Assembly (NCBI GenBank): GCA_028583415.1
Contig: CM053266.1
Coordinates: 29,016,942 to 29,080,941, forward strand
Reading direction: 5' to 3'
Source: Protea cynaroides
Lineage: Eukaryota; Streptophyta; Magnoliopsida; Proteales; Proteaceae
Length of the DNA: 64,000 bases
Shown here: piece after piece, positions 47,601-56,980 of the stretch
Layout: each line of letters opens with the position of its first letter
How positions within the stretch are numbered: position 1 is the first letter of the stretch
The notes under the pieces: generated by a model
The model's database searches: none
What the model was told of the DNA's origin: nothing
The model's input: only the letters and a program-made list of their open reading frames with translations
Position numbers and translations under genes: made by a program

Positions 47601-50562
47601 CAGTCCCAATAACCTGAATATAAAGCTCCCTCTAATCTAAATTGAACAAAAGAAAGGCTAAATAAGACAACAAATATAAAAAGACGAAATCTAACCTCAA
47701 TAAAGCTGATGATGGAACCAATGTCAGATCCATTTGAATCCTTCATGGCTAAAAGTGCTTCAAAAATCATTGCATTGTATCTGGTAAATAAAGATATGAT
47801 ATCAAGTATCACATGATAACAGTCATTAATGTTTGACAAATAATGATAATAACAATGAAATATCTTCCATAAATCATATACACTCAATTCCTTGAACACT
47901 GAAAGATCACTGTGCAAGGATTTAGTAAGAAATCCAACCAATGTACAATTTAATAAAAAAAATGCCTATTATATATATTTAAAAGACAAAGAGAAGTAGG
48001 AATGTAATCAATTAAAAGGATATATGGATCTTAAGTATCCATCCTGCTCATAGTATCATTAAGAATTTAACAAGTTCTACACATATCCTAACTACATGGC
48101 ACTGATCCTTCACATATTCCACTCTATCAATGTCCATAACCACTGTCGAAACATAAGTTCTCGCATATTTCCTCATTACCTCAACCGAACAAATGGTTGG
48201 ACCTTCTCTTATCCTTGAGAGCTGTTAAACTGAAAGCTCTCTCCTCCCCCTCCCCACCCCCCAAAAAAAAAAAAAAAAAAAAGTAATCCTCACTGGTGCA
48301 ATCATTTGATCATTTGACTTTGTTGCACAAGTTTGATCTTCCTTTGTCTTGTCACATAATCATGTGATTACAAAGCTCCCACAAATGCATTCATTTTTAT
48401 CTACATACTTTTTAATATTGCTACTCATCCATTTCTTCTCAACTCAGCTATACCTATTAACGAGGGGGGCAAAACAAGGGGGTCAAAATCGATATTCCAG
48501 ATTAACAATGGACCAGGTTTGTCAGGGCATCGCCTAGGCACTGCTTAGGCATCCGGGGGCTTTGGCCAGCTTGGGCACCCATCAGTCGTCCAACAGCATG
48601 TTGACGTGACAACCTTGCAACGGACTTCTTACAAAAAATAGTGGTCATAAAAGATCAGTGATGCACTTTGAGTTACTATTCCTCGTGAATAATGAAACCA
48701 TAATAAGAAGTAAATGATGCAGTACAAGTGTACCACAGGAGAAATAAGCCAGCCAAGCCAAGCCACCTGCCAAGCCAGCAGCCTAACCGGCTGGGTCACT
48801 AGCCATGGACAGCTGTTGGCTAGTTGTCCATTAGGGGATCTCCCCTACTATCTATATAGCTACTATATTTAGTTACTTCCTAAAAATAGTTATTGCTAGT
48901 AATATATATTTGCCTAAAATTAAGTTTCTATTTTCAGTTTTTGAAAGTTTCTATTAGAGTATTAGGCAATAAGATTCTTCTTTGTAAAGTTCTTTTACAA
49001 AATTGGACTTTCCTTCCTTGATAGTTGTCAACAAGGATTGACTAGTCTACTTTCCTATTTGTATAGAAGCAATTCTATATATGAATAGTGGATGAAGAAG
49101 AGAGAAGTTTTAAAGAAAGAAAAAAAAAATTGTCTGCGATTTACTTGCAGCTGAGTCTCCTGGCTGTGAGACTCAGCCACAAGTTCCACCCCCCCCCCCT
49201 CTCATCTTCTTATTCTTCTCCCTATATCTCCCCTCCCCTCTTCCATCAATTCCCCATTGGCTCCATTAATTCCTTTCCCTTATCGTCCATCGATTTCTGC
49301 AATCATAAGAACTGTTCAAACCTCTAAGAACAGAGATCGATATCTGCTGAAATCATTCCTATTTTATTCCTGAATCAGCACTGTAGCTGCGGCACCACTA
49401 GAGAAGTCAGCTACTGATCCGACAGCCCAGTACAGCAACATATAAAGTTTGTGGTTCCTGTATAGAATCAGAGTACCCCTGCAACTTCAAAAATTCATAC
49501 CTCTTCAACCATTGCTTGGATCGATCTCGAATTTGGATATTGTTACAAGGCATATCAAGCTACAGGACAGGCCCTCCAAATTACTTGACCAACCAACGGT
49601 CGGATTGACTAGAAAGATAAGTTCTTTATTGATGATTTCCCCGTTTACTAGTTAATTTATTGTTAAGGATGGTATAATTGATCTTATTGTAAATCTAAGG
49701 CCTAAATTTGATTGTAAACCCCTAGCCTTGCAATAGTAAGCAAAGATTCTTGGAACAGATTTGCCAGTTTGAAGTCCGTTTCAAGCAAAATTGCAAGATA
49801 GAACTCCTTTTGAGCTTTATTCACTGCAGTCTTTGAGTTATGACTTTACTATGTCTTTTTCATTCTTGTAAATTACATAATCAAGAATGTCTCTTCAATC
49901 GTTCATCTCATTAGTATCTCTAATACACGAAGCAATAAAATTGTTGAAATTAATAGTTCTATACTGCAATCATTGAGTTATGACTTTACTATGTCTTTTT
50001 CCTTCTCATAATTTACACAATGCAGTATGTCTCTTCAATCGCTCATCTCATTAATATTTTTAATACACGAAGCAATATAATTGTTGAAAATAAATTAAGT
50101 CATCATTAACACATTTTTATACTTTATAATATTAAACAAATGTTTTCATAGTACAGCACGATGGGCAAATAGCTCATTCTTGCCCACTACTTATCCATTA
50201 ATTAATCAACCGTTCTTTTACTACCCAAAAGTAGTTCTTATGGGCTTCTTTGTTTAAGAATTGCAACATCACAGATGTAGATGATAAAACCATTCTACAT
50301 CACAGTTTTGTACAAGATATGAATGGACAAACTTGTACCATCCCTTTTATTTCTCCTTTAGCCAGAGGACCCAACTAAAGGTTCAGGGGTGAGTTTAAAA
50401 GAATTCCAGAAGGTCCACCTCCTTTCTTTTTTTTTCATTTTTTCTGGGATAAGGAAACGCCAGTTGTATAATTTTGTCAAGAGATATGTATGTCAGTTAT
50501 ATACAATCATGTCGCAGTCATCCTGAATTACAAATCACTCGCCCCACATTGAATTTCTCTAC

Positions 50563-50608
<46 letters not shown>

Positions 50609-52102
50609 AACTCCCTTGACATTTGGAAACAATTAACTCCTCCATATTGCTGAAGTACAGACATCCATCTTTTAATGGCAAGAACTCCAACAATCAACAA
50701 CTATGCCAATTCATGCACTGTATAGTTAATGTTGCTCCAATGGCAATGTGAAGCTATGCAATATGCCACAATCCAACATGATTCTTTGGATACAACCTAC
50801 AGTGCTTGGCAGATAAATGGCAAGAGCAAGCCTTTAGAATACAACCCAACATGGTAAGGCAATTGTCAGATTCATACTAAGCTCCCACAAAAAAAAAACA
50901 CTTCCATAGTAGATAACCAATCAGACCACACAGTGATATAACAATAAATGTATGCAAACATGCAAAGCTCAATCTGATTTGTTTAAGCTTGAACCTGAAG
51001 ATTGACCACTAAACTTCAAGCCTTAAAACTTCAAGATTAATCTCAGAATATCTCCTGATCTCCCCCTTGATTTAGATATTAGTAACATTGTGGCATATCT
51101 CGACACTAGGATTTCAAAGGGAAAAACTTGACTCAATTAATTAGAAGACCATTTTTGTTTTTTGTTTTAACTAGGAATGACTAAATATGTTGGGCTCTAA
51201 AAAGCCGTACTTCAATCATACGTATATGCATTGAAATCCATAAGGCAAAGGCCTGGCCAAAATTTTCTCCTGTGGCCCCCTGGCCTACGCACAAGTCTAG
51301 TACCCTGGACAACTGCCTAATTGTAGCTTGCTTAGTCGGCTAAGTGCTGTTGCCCACCCACCTCCGTGCTGGCTATCATAATGGTTTCCACTAGGCCAAA
51401 CGAGGATACCACTAGAGACCTAAGGAAGCACCTAAATAACCCCAAGCTCCATATAGATAACCTGTATAAGGATTAAAGCAAAAGGGTACACACCGAGAAG
51501 CAACCTTGCCATCTTGTAAGCTCCGTCCAGAATCAATGACGTTGTCAGCTGGTGCATCCTGTGCTACTGGAGCAGCGGAAGCAGGAACAGCTGGATCTGG
51601 AATAGCTTTAACCTTTGGAGCCCTTAATTTTTCTCTAGAGCCTTGGCCGCTAGCACTGACACTCATATTCCGCCATTTATCCTGGGCATGCGATGAGGAA
51701 TCAGATAACTATAGCGTGCATAAATCTCATTGTCAACCACAAAAAATTTAATTGGCATTCATATTGCCCAATAGGGGGGGAGGGGGAAACCTATCTTTTT
51801 AATCTGCACTACATCAGTGTCGTTTACATGAGAGGAGAAAATTTCAACAATAAACAAATAATTAAGCAACAGGAAATTGAGGAATAGGATTTGATGCAGG
51901 GCGGAAAAAAGATAAAACTTGAGAGAGAAAGAGTTAATTAAAAAGCAAACACCTTCAGATCGATGTTGGAACGCGAAGATAGACAGTGAAAGAATTCTGG
52001 ATCCCTCTGGATGTTCTTCCATTTGCCGACGCCGTGCTTGTCTACACCCGCTCGTAGAGCTTCTTCCTCTTCAGTTGTCCACTTCTGCTTCGGATTTCCC
52101 AT
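32570..52102 (-). CDS. TRB: TRB/SMH telomere-repeat-binding Myb-histone protein, six exons
   Basis: Six exons (51953-52102, 51494-51681, 47696-47780, 34856-34939, 32709-32988, 32570-32601) join to 819 bases, 272 residues plus TAA. All introns are GT...AG and the frame holds at every junction. Domains: N-terminal Myb/SANT (residues 1-60; KWTTEEEEAL, KHGVGKW, then DLKDKWRNMSV, the telobox-binding part), linker-histone H1/H5-like domain (about 112-178; YNAMIFEAL, SDIGSIISFIE, then QRHEVHQNFRRLLSSKLRRL), and an Ala/Glu-rich coiled coil (about 208-265) ending CSRGEIVLIA. Known for the family: these nuclear proteins bind telomeric repeats and promoter telo-boxes, interact with telomerase, and recruit Polycomb complex PRC2 and demethylases. 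Length is normal. What is odd is intron size: 271, 3713, 12756, 1867 and 107 bp, the third filled with retrotransposons. No disabling change seen in the exons. Confidence 0.93.
32709..32988 (-). CDS. TRB: TRB exon 5 (coiled coil)
   Basis: Acceptor AATGTAG, then VQNCYKV, a Pro-rich linker and the Ala-rich coiled coil (ETVQEAAAAAAYKIAE, EAEKMAKMAEEAE), ending FEK plus one base. Donor GTAATA. Confidence 0.92.
34856..34939 (-). CDS. TRB: TRB exon 4 (H1/H5 domain)
   Basis: Acceptor ATGCAG, then 28 residues from QRHEVHQNF to QDKLEK; donor GTGAGT, phase 0. It lies 12.8 kb from exon 3. Confidence 0.92.
35300..38798 (-). repeat. Solo LTR, minus strand, 3.5 kb
   Basis: On the plus strand it starts TGTCACACCCCAAATCGG and ends CGGAATGTTACA; on the minus strand that is TGTAACATTCC...GGGGTGTGACA, a proper TG...CA LTR. 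It breaks the integrase remnant of the host element. Flanks are TATAA and ATTAA, so no clean target duplication. Related in plan to the LTRs at 54.9-61.5 kb: same 3' end and a CxCxxC peptide frame at 35648-35776. It contains GA microsatellites at about 37710-37805. Confidence 0.65.
35648..35776 (-). CDS. LTR-encoded small frame, fourth copy (divergent)
   Basis: Preceded by TTTTTAG, as in the copies at 57.5 and 61.1 kb. The open frame ends EVPLEEYHREMCQCLACT and a stop, so it keeps the H-x3-C-x-C-x2-C tail. The middle matches the other copies better in a different frame (ADFLDAPSAVVA), suggesting two compensating shifts. Probably a decayed copy. Confidence 0.4.
   Translation of the reverse strand, partial: DSAGDHLGRFLGCSLCCSCEIVEAEVPLEEYHREMCQCLACT
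38927..39092 (+). repeat. 82-bp tandem duplication in integrase remnant
   Basis: ACACCTATAGACCTTGTCCC begins at 38927 and again at 39009, with few differences between units. Confidence 0.85.
39093..40480. mobile_element. hAT-type element (long copy)
   Basis: Inverted ends CACAGATTAAAATCTCG and CGAGATTTTAATCCATG, flanked by the exact 8-bp duplication TACATGAC (39085-39092 and 40481-40488). Same family as 18422-19012 (shared AATTATGATTGTATGGTCTA-type interior). About 39440-39620 reads as a protein-like tail (DDDAYLDFFVPEVDSLS, then STGQGQWSAPSF), in the style of the acidic C-terminus of hAT-like transposases, so this copy probably keeps a remnant of the autonomous parent. It sits inside the chromovirus fragment. 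Confidence 0.85.
41690..42003. repeat. MITE with ATAGTTGTCAAGGC ends
   Basis: ATAGTTGTCAAGGC at the left and its complement GCCTTGACAACTAT at the right; 314 bp, non-coding. Further GGCG-T-type subterminal motifs repeat on both sides. The flanks (AACTCA and AACTTA) are only similar. Ends of this kind are common in plant hAT MITEs. Confidence 0.7.
42114..43354 (+). repeat. Solo LTR (chromovirus type)
   Basis: TGATGAGGACATC...CCTACATCA, flanked by the exact 5-bp duplication TTGTG (42109-42113 and 43355-43359), with no internal region: the product of LTR-LTR recombination. Its ends match those of the 14.8-kb element. It holds an AATAAAATCAGAGG stretch, A-runs near 42446-42469 and CT-rich leader sequence, consistent with a transcriptional U3/R layout. 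Confidence 0.88.
43824..44078 (+). repeat. 5' LTR of copia element
   Basis: TGTTGAGATTGTAG...CTATTGTTACA, with TATAAATAAAGC-type sequence near 43966. Followed directly by the primer-binding site for initiator-Met tRNA. Confidence 0.85.
44120..45107 (+). pseudogene. Ty1/copia reverse transcriptase and RNase H remnant
   Basis: Readable across stops: KACLVAKGLSQTYGIDYFET, then FSSVVRFNSVRVLI, LDIKNVFLYGDLHEEVYMEQ, and CTFLGGNLITWRSKKQT at about 45050-45100. The YVDD-type catalytic region near 44510 is broken. The RNase H end continues after the nested LTR. Confidence 0.85.
45108..46303. repeat. Solo LTR nested in the copia element
   Basis: Starts TGATGCGGGATT and ends TACTGCATCA, flanked by the exact 5-bp duplication ACAAT (45103-45107 and 46304-46308). 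It splits the copia RNase H between SKKQT and the TIARTSAEAEYRA motif. Contains GA-rich tracts at about 45780-45930 and short frames (45332-45643) without domains. Confidence 0.85.
46304..46679 (+). pseudogene. Copia RNase H end and polypurine tract
   Basis: IARTSAEAEYRAM, then DNQATIHIVSNPVFKERTKH, then HIEVDCHFVRD are clear copia RNase H signatures, with stops. Ends at GAGGGGGAG (about 46671-46679), the polypurine tract. Confidence 0.85.
46680..46954 (+). repeat. 3' LTR of copia element
   Basis: Matches the 5' LTR (TTGAGATTGTAGTTCGGTTG; TTCTCTATTGGTACA). It has an extra partial duplication (TAGTTTCTTTGTTTCTAG twice) and a first-dinucleotide change, TA instead of TG. Confidence 0.85.
47016..47199. 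repeat. 92-bp tandem duplication in TRB intron 3
   Basis: GACTTCATCATGCCCATCT starts at 47016 and 47108; the units differ at only a few positions. Confidence 0.9.
47696..47780 (-). CDS. TRB: TRB exon 3 (start of H1/H5 domain)
   Basis: Acceptor TTTACCAG. The first base completes Arg, then YNAMIFEALLAMKD and GSDIGSIISFIE. Donor GTTAGA after GAG, phase 0. Confidence 0.92.
48235..49822. other. TRB intron 2 interior: LTR-like sequence, no gene
   Basis: From about 48715 (TGATGCAGTACAAG) the sequence has LTR-like parts: CTATATATGAATAG near 49073, a CT/A-rich leader and a poly-C run at 49191-49199. No matching end or target duplication was found. The 79-codon plus-strand frame at 49088-49327 has no domain. 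An A-run is at 48262-48281. Confidence 0.35.
49823..50101. repeat. 140-bp tandem duplication in TRB intron 2
   Basis: ACTGCAGTCTTTGAGTTATG (49823) and ACTGCAATCATTGAGTTATG (49963) start two copies that continue through ATACACGAAGCAATA. Confidence 0.85.
50569..50602. repeat. (GA)n microsatellite in TRB intron 2
   Basis: An uninterrupted AG dinucleotide run followed by a short G-run. Confidence 0.9.
51494..51681 (-). CDS. TRB: TRB exon 2
   Basis: Starts DKWRNMSV after acceptor CCCAG and completes the telobox-type Myb signature. It continues through an Ala/Pro-rich linker to ...DGKVAS plus two bases of an Arg codon; donor GTGTGT. Confidence 0.92.
51953..52102 (-). CDS. TRB: TRB exon 1 (Myb/SANT)
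   Basis: Residues 1-50, starting MGNPKQKW and ending in DLK. Donor GTGTTT follows AAG, phase 0. The ATG is the first of the Myb domain, as in other family members. An upstream in-frame ATG at 52147 would add 15 basic residues and is less likely. Confidence 0.93.
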
Positions 52103-52626
52103 ACTTCTCTGCCTCTGTTCCTTTCTCTTTCTCTCAGTCAAATCCACTGCAATAAAAAGAAGAATAAAATCTCGAGTGGGACCCAGGAAAGTGGTGGCTC
52201 TAGGGAGGATGCGGAAGGGCTCCGCTGAATTTGGATCCCTGGAGAACTCCCAAATTAGGTTTACAATTTACAGTGGACAAACAGAAAACCGTTTTACGAA
52301 AGAAAAAAAAAACGTTTATATCTCCTCTGTGCAAATATTTTATATCTTTTGTTAGGGTAAACAGGGAAGGGAAGGGAACAGTCCCAGGACTATACTTTAA
52401 TTCCAATTCTTACCCTAGACTTTCAGACAATATTTATATTTTCCCTATTTTTAAAACCTTGTTATGGATAGTCTAGTTTGATTTTTTTTTTTTTTTTTTT
52501 GGTAAAATAGTTTGATTTTTGTTAGTTAACCATGTCGTGTCATCCTCAAATTTTTAAGAACAAACTACCCTTAACCATAGAAGAGGCATTCAGTGGCATC
52601 ACAGGAGTAGAAAATTCAATACTTAA
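52103..52626 (-). promoter_or_regulatory. Probable TRB promoter and 5' leader
   Basis: The region between the TRB ATG and the upstream MITE. On the minus strand a TATA-like GATATAAAAT lies at about 52337-52346, roughly 240 bases before the ATG. No experimental start is visible, so this is an inference from position. Confidence 0.35.
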
Positions 52627-53051
52627 GCCTTGTTTGATAAAATTTCTATTCTAGATTCTGGATTTCGATTCAGAATAAGGATTCTGCTTCACGTTACTTC
52701 ATGAGTATTTGAGATTAAAAACATGTTTGATAATGCATTTCTAGAATAAATTCTAAAGCATCTTTAGAACAAAAATACGTTGGATAAACACTATCCCCCA
52801 ATCGAAGTCTAGAAAAATGGTAGTGGTGGGTGATGGATGGTGGTGGTGATGGTGATGGTGGTGGTGGGTGGTGATGGTGATGGTGGTGGTGGGTGGTGAT
52901 GGTGGTGGTGGTGGGTTGGTGGTGGGTGGTTGGTGATGGCAGTGGGTGGTTGGTGGGGGTAGGTCGTGGGTGATGGGTGGTGGTCGGTGGTGGGTGGTCT
53001 AGGAGTCATAATCCATATAATCTAAAATCTGAAGTTTTATCAAATAGGCCC
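52627..53051. repeat. hAT-like MITE with GGT-rich interior (copy 2)
   Basis: Ends GCCTTGTTTGATAAAA and TTTTATCAAATAGGCCC are inverted. The interior (about 52818-53000) is a GGT/GAT simple repeat, as in the copy at 59-619. Flanks TACTTAA and TACGTTAA are similar, a possible decayed duplication. It lies about 525 bp upstream of the TRB start. Confidence 0.65.
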
Positions 53052-53082
53052 TTACGTTAAACAAGTCCCATCAAATCTAGGC

Positions 53083-53440
53083 TTGAAGAATGACGTGAAG
53101 CCTGCAAAGTTCCTTGAATCACCATCAAAGAAGAATGTTGAGGAAATTGGTTTAAAGAAAGGTGAGACTGTAGATCCACTGCTCAATATTGACGAATGCA
53201 TTGAAACTAAGAAGAAAATAGTGATTCTTGGTCAACAAGTTGAAACCGTGGATGGACATGCTTCAACCAAATAATTTTCAAATGATATTGCAAAGATTAA
53301 AGAAGTGAATCACTCTCACGAGGATGAGATAGAGGACAAGAAGTCCAGTAAAGAATCTGAATTAGAGCTTCTAGAACAAGTTCATGAAACAAGCAAGGAA
53401 CAACATGTTGGAACCTTGGGTATGGAGAGGAGCTAGAGCT
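53083..53440 (+). pseudogene. Coding-like remnant of unknown origin
   Basis: One frame reads as a Lys/Glu-rich, soluble-protein-like sequence (KNVEEIGLKKGETVDPLLNI, then ETKKKIVILGQQVETVDG). After a single stop at 53271 it continues in the same style (IAKIKEVNHSHEDEIEDKK, then SELELLEQVHETSKEQHV) to about 53430. No domain recognised. It may be an exon fragment of a gene captured or broken by the adjoining MITE and LTRs. The minus-strand frame is a shadow. Confidence 0.4.
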
Positions 53441-53886
53441 CAAGTTGTCATTGTTGGCCGCTATACAGCATTGGGGATGCTTACACAGCGTTGACAAAGT
53501 TATGCAGTTAATTGATCGGGTCTGGCCGGTGAGTTAACTAGGTTTTTGACCCGTTACAGAATCAATCATTCCCTACATGCGTTTAGTGACATTTTGAGAT
53601 GGATATACATGTTTTGTGGTGCCTGGGAGCCTCATGGCACATGTGGTAATAGTTTCATGTCCAAATTCCAAGTTTTATTTGGAATGGTTCACTTTGATGC
53701 AAGTTTTGGTGGATCCCACAATAGTTTTCATGAAGTGTACTGAACATGAAACATTAAGAGCATTGAGTTAGCATCGTAACGCAACTAAAATCGTTCAATT
53801 TTAGTACCGTATGAGATAGTGGTGGCAATTTTCATAAACATGCGTGAAAAAAGATTAAAAAAAATCATAGCTTTTAAGAGCTATCG
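53441..53886. other. Short unassigned stretch
   Basis: No coding signal or repeat structure could be assigned between the coding-like remnant and LTR 0. Confidence 0.4.
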
Positions 53887-54476
53887 TGTAAGACCAGCAT
53901 GCCACCAATACGGTTTAACCTTACGTTCTCATGTCGTGACCGGTCTTCCCATCATAATTGATTCAAGTAAACCAATTGTATGAAGAAACCACAAGATGAG
54001 GTAAGTAATAAGTCCAATTTAGTTGGTATGGTTGACTGTTTAAGTTTGTGTGGAAGCAACCAGTCAAAAACTAAAAATCAGTAAATTTTGGGCCTATGGT
54101 GGCAGTTTTGAGGGCTACGGTCGCACCTATGGTCAACCGTATTGAGACCGTATGATCTATGGTTGTATGTTTTGGTGGTATGGTCGACGGTTTATGCGAC
54201 GTATGATCGACCGTACTAACCCATAACCGACTCTGTGTTTAGGAAAATTTTCTAATTTGAGGAGGACTCTTTCCTAATTAAAGTGGGACTATATATGGAG
54301 GTTTTTCTTCTATATAAAGGACATTCCTTAGCCTCTCTCACTCTTTTAGAACCCATATTGAAACTCTAAACCTAAGAGAGAAAGAGAGAGAGGAAGAGAA
54401 GGAGAAGAAGATTTGGAGAAGAAGGTTGAGAGGAAGGTTTTGCAGATAAAAGTTTTATCTCTCTACAACAAGCTTA
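53887..54476 (+). repeat. LTR 0 (subfamily A), interrupted by a MITE
   Basis: Starts TGTAAGACCAGCATG. It shares CCCATCATAATTGATTCAAG with LTR 3 (CCCATCATGGTTGATTCAAA) and has repeated TATGGTCGAC-type motifs, a TATATAAAGG promoter element near 54332 and a GA-rich leader. It is cut at 54477 by the MITE, and the remainder is not in the window before LTR 1. Confidence 0.65.
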
Positions 54477-54953
54477 GGCCCCGTTTGATAACACTCCAGC
54501 TCCTTACTTCTTAGCTCCGGAACTAATCCGGAGTATAATGGCGATTGATAAACACGGTTCAAGTTTTGACTCCCATGGAATGAACCGCTCCAAAAATATT
54601 TCTGAGAGCTAAAAAACTAAAGCTAAAAAAACTTACTGCTCTTGCTCTGGAGCTATTACCACTATTGACTGCCATCACCACCACCACAAGCACTGCCATA
54701 ATCACCACCACCCCTCCACCACCCCTCCACCGCCACCATCCCCACCACCACCCACCACCCACAGTAGCCACCACCACCACCGTCGCCGCCGTCGCCGCCA
54801 CCACCACCTACCACCACTATCGCCACCACCACCCACCCACCACCTACCACCACTACCACCACCACCACTACCCACCGCCACCACCCACCACCACCACCGC
54901 CACCACTACCACCACTCCCCCACTGCCACCAACACCACCATCACCACCACCAC
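54477..54953. repeat. hAT-like MITE with CCA-rich interior (copy 3, truncated)
   Basis: Left end GGCCCCGTTTGATAACACTCC, followed by the same CTCC-rich subterminal region and a CCA/ACC simple repeat (54660-54953), opposite in orientation to the other two copies. The right end is missing because LTR 1 starts inside the triplet repeat. Pro/His/Thr and Gly/Val frames here are artefacts of the repeat. Confidence 0.7.
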
Positions 54954-55416
54954 TGTAAGACCTACACTCCGTGAATCCAATCTAAACCTTGATTTCATGT
55001 CGTAACAGATCTTCTGATCATCACCGGGCCAGACGGGACGAGCGAATGACAATCAGGTACGAAATCGGACCAAACAGACCAACTTAAGTATGAATTTCAT
55101 TCATACCGGTCGATGGTACCGTTCTATGGTACCGGTCGACCGGTATGGTATGCGCAGCAGACTACCAAGATCCAGAATTGGATCTCTACGGGTCCCACTT
55201 TCCCAATTCCGAATCCTAAGACTTTCCTAATCCTAAGAGGCTTCCTAAACCTAATTTCTAACATATTTAAACCCCTCTAAACCTCCTAGAATCCCTCCCA
55301 TTGATCCTCACAAACCCTATAGAGGAGAAGGAGATTGGAGAAGGAAAAAGAGCTAGGAATAAGAAGGAAGAGCCGATATTGTCGTTCGACGACGCACACC
55401 TTACCGCCAGTCAACG

Positions 55417-55422
55417 GTAAGT
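55417..55422 (+). promoter_or_regulatory. Conserved 5' splice-donor-like site in LTR 1
   Basis: GTAAGT after CAACG; the same site occurs in LTR 4 (63548) and on the minus strand in LTR 2 (GTAAGTGCTC, 59024-59029 region). Conservation among divergent LTRs suggests the LTR transcript is spliced. Confidence 0.5.
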
Positions 55423-55925
55423 GCTTGAACCTTCCTCTACTCTATGAACTCTTATAGGGTTATTTGTTGTTGAATCAATACCACGCAGAGGGTATTGATC
55501 TAAACCCTACTTTGCCGTCAAACCTAATTTAGTCGATAAACCCTAGATTCGAGTTCTAGGATGAATACCATCAAAACTATACTTGAATGGAGTTGGAAAC
55601 AACTCTGACTCAAAGCTCAGACTTAGAATGTGTAGGAGAAACCCTGGAATCAATAGAGAATGATCGACGGCAGTCGAAAAACCAAGTGTATGGTCTTCCA
55701 GAGACATACCGGTCAACCATACCAGTCGCAGGTCATTCGATCGGTACTGCAACCGGTGTAGCCTGTGGGGACCGGCTGACCACACCGGTCGCCAGTTTTC
55801 CCCACAGAGCTGCGACCGGTACCTGCGACCGGTCAGCTCTGTGAGTGTATTTTTGGTAACTTCGTTGGTTTCCGACCAACGTAAACCCTAAGAAACTATT
55901 CTAATTGAACCCTAATATTATGTAG

Positions 55926-55985
55926 GACTTTGTGATATCACGTTTGGATCTTGCGACGTGGAGCAAGCTATCAAACGAGCGTCAG
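55926..55985 (+). other. Candidate internal LTR exon, 60 bp
   Basis: Bounded by TTATGTAG before and GTAAGG after. LTR 2 has a block of the same length with the same borders (58462-58521, minus). The block is open in one frame here but not in LTR 2, so it may be untranslated. Confidence 0.4.
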
Positions 55986-56230
55986 GTAAGGGAATCGGAC
56001 CTAAACCCTAATAATTAATGGACAGTAAATTATTGTAAATAACAATGAATATGTGGATTGGTGTTTGTGCATATTGCATGTCATCCTTTACTTTCAGCTA
56101 TTATTATTGTTCGTGCATACTCGCTATACTAGGATGTGATTGCTAGACATGTGATTGTTTTTGTTGGTGTGTGGAATGGAAAGGGCCTGGGGTCTGGGAT
56201 CATTCCTCACACTGGCACCTTTTTGTAGTA

Positions 56231-56506
56231 TTCTATCTTAGCATACTTGGTGCGGGTAGGGTATCAGGGGGAGGTCATGGCACTGTGGTCTCCGGCCTGG
56301 CCACCACGCTCTAGCTCTATCTCTATGCCGTAGGGAGTGATGTTGGGATAGAGTCTACTTGCGTATTGTTCTGTCTTAGTATGCTTGGTACGGGTAGGGT
56401 ATCAAGGGGAGGTCGTGGCACTGTGGTCTCCGGCCTGGCCACCACGCTCTAGCTCTATCTCTATGCCGTAGGGAGCTGTGCTGGGATAGAGCCTACAGTG
56501 ATGACA
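56231..56506 (+). repeat. LTR-internal tandem repeat, period 138
   Basis: TTCTATCTTAGCATACTTGG (56231) and TTCTGTCTTAGTATGCTTGG (56369) start two long, almost identical units carrying GTATCAGGGG and TAGCTCTATCTCTATGCCG; a partial third unit follows at about 56570-56640. Confidence 0.85.
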
Positions 56507-56851
56507 TATAGGATTGGTTAGTTGCGAGCCCAGTTTGCAAGCCCTAGCCAGTAGGGGCTTACGTATTGGTATGGATGGAGTATCAGGGGAGGTAGTGGAT
56601 GCCTTAGCTCTATCTCTATTCCATGATGGGTGCATGTGGGTCGGCAGCGGTGTGATCTACTATGCGATGCTACACACTCGTGTATAGAGGTGCGGTGGCC
56701 GCCAATCCTTTCTATAGCACATTGCAAATTTAAATCAGACCACAGCATAAAATGATTGTTACTCATGCATATAAGATTGATACACTATCTGATTGTCTTA
56801 CTGAGCTAAGTTGTGAGCTCACCCTTTGTATATACACTGTTTTTAGATGTT

Positions 56852-56980
56852 GATGCAGGTTACACGGTGGACGACTATATGAACGCTCCGGCGTATGGAG
56901 GTATTGCTGCTCTGGACGTACAGGCAGGAGAGGACGAGCATGACGCTTCATGCGAGTGCCCTTTCTGCGTGTACCTTTGA
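56852..56980 (+). CDS. LTR-encoded 42-residue peptide frame (copy in LTR 1)
   Basis: Follows a splice-acceptor-like TTTTTAG. The frame runs DAGYTVDDYMNAPAYG, an acidic middle, then HDASCECPFCVYL and stop. The copies in LTR 2 and LTR 3 have exactly the same length with no gaps. By eye 30 of 42 residues match LTR 2 and 27 of 42 match LTR 3, while many codons differ only at the third base. There is no ATG at its start, so it would be a last exon. No known domain recognised; the C-terminal Cys-x-Cys-x2-Cys could bind metal (inference). Confidence 0.55.
   Translation, partial: DAGYTVDDYMNAPAYGGIAALDVQAGEDEHDASCECPFCVYL

Noticed and set aside
48715..49450. Further solo LTR in TRB intron 2
   Set aside because: Begins TGATGC and has a promoter-like layout, but no matching CA end with a target duplication could be found, so it is kept only as an LTR-like description.
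51938..52147. Myb-like frame as a complete small protein
   Set aside because: It is TRB exon 1 running past its donor; exon 2 completes the Myb domain.
54559..54958. Pro/His/Thr-rich and Gly/Val-rich frames on both strands
   Set aside because: All frames of a CCA/GGT triplet repeat are open; composition artefact within MITE copy 3.
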